DNA from: JAAYCB01 sp012744395
Lineage (GTDB): Bacteria; Planctomycetota; Planctomycetia; Pirellulales; Thermoguttaceae
NCBI GenBank assembly: GCA_028703175.1
Contig: JAQVNJ010000058.1
Span: forward strand, 1-35,445
Direction of reading: 5' to 3'
DNA length: 35,445 nucleotides
Made by a program: the position numbers and the translations under genes. Position 1 is the first letter of the stretch. Every line of letters starts with the position of its first letter. The notes below the pieces were generated by a model. That model ran no database searches. It was not told the origin of the DNA and saw only the letters and a list, made by a program, of their open reading frames with translations. Shown here in pieces: positions 35,324 to 35,445 of this stretch.

Positions 35324-35445
35324 ATGGCGATACTCAAGAGACTGACCCTAAGAGGGTTCAAGTCAATCAAGGACATCGCACTGGGCTTGCGTCCTCTGAG
35401 CATCTTGATCGGAGCCAACGGAGCCGGAAAGAGCAACCTGGTGTC
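35324..35445 (+). CDS. AAA/SMC-like ATPase, N-terminal fragment cut by the window edge
   Basis: The first 40 residues only: MAILKRLTLRGFKSIKDIAL, then LRPLSILIGANGAGKSNLV, a RecF/SMC-type Walker A (GANGAGKSN). Predicted ATP-dependent nucleic-acid-related or defence-type ATPase (OLD/AAA_21 group). GGAGCAGGAAGG precedes the ATG. Codon use is less GC-rich than neighbours, as in many accessory genes. Confidence 0.8.
   Translation, partial: MAILKRLTLRGFKSIKDIALGLRPLSILIGANGAGKSNLV

Overview
The window is GC-rich bacterial chromosome that reads like a planctomycete (Pirellulales or Thermoguttaceae-like). This is inferred from content. There is a 3-keto-disaccharide hydrolase-family (DUF1080) secreted protein, a DUF4838 secreted protein, a Tat-exported Gfo/Idh/MocA oxidoreductase, a DUF5009 acyltransferase-like membrane protein, several lipoproteins, many conserved genes of unknown function, and loosely packed genes in both orientations. 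No rRNA, tRNA, CRISPR array or insertion sequence was recognised.

Layout. Positions 1-1900 hold a two-gene unit of unknown function, less GC-rich than the rest, behind a near-consensus promoter with a 12-bp direct repeat. 2268-4680 has a secreted helical-repeat protein and a DUF502 membrane protein. 4861-6372 (minus) has a Nudix hydrolase and a D-2-hydroxyacid dehydrogenase. 6560-7671 looks like a zone of gene decay: a coding-like scrap, a nucleotidyltransferase missing its middle, and a short secreted protein that may also be internally shortened. 7845-9866 is the DUF4838 protein.

The core of interest is 10129-14909. It holds an aspartyl-tRNA synthetase fused at its C-terminus to GatC, then a GatA-like protein that has lost the amidase Lys-Ser-Ser triad and the Gly/Ser-rich loop, then GatB with intact kinase residues but an altered YRYFPEPD motif. 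The AspRS carries His33 and Gly86, as non-discriminating enzymes do. The whole locus looks like a covalently tethered transamidosome for Asn-tRNA(Asn) whose own glutaminase is dead. It must therefore take ammonia from elsewhere, borrow another GatA, or do something other than standard transamidation.

14996-20559 contains a DUF5009 membrane protein, a B12-binding-type radical SAM protein, a large lipoprotein and a DUF1080 protein. 20793-23827 (minus) is cydB, cydA (cytochrome bd oxidase) and a PduO-type cobalamin adenosyltransferase. 24224-27629 has a small membrane protein, a transglutaminase-like lipoprotein and a conserved protein of unknown function. 27836-30870 has an MFS transporter whose 3' end overlaps, antisense, a PGPGW-family membrane protein; that gene is translationally coupled to a soluble histidine kinase. 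A short unknown protein follows. 31010-35445 has the Gfo/Idh/MocA protein, a YjbQ-family protein, a secreted EF-hand/O-methyltransferase fusion, an HPr with Asp in place of the regulatory Ser46, a GlsB/YeaQ-type small membrane protein, and the start of an AAA ATPase running off the window.
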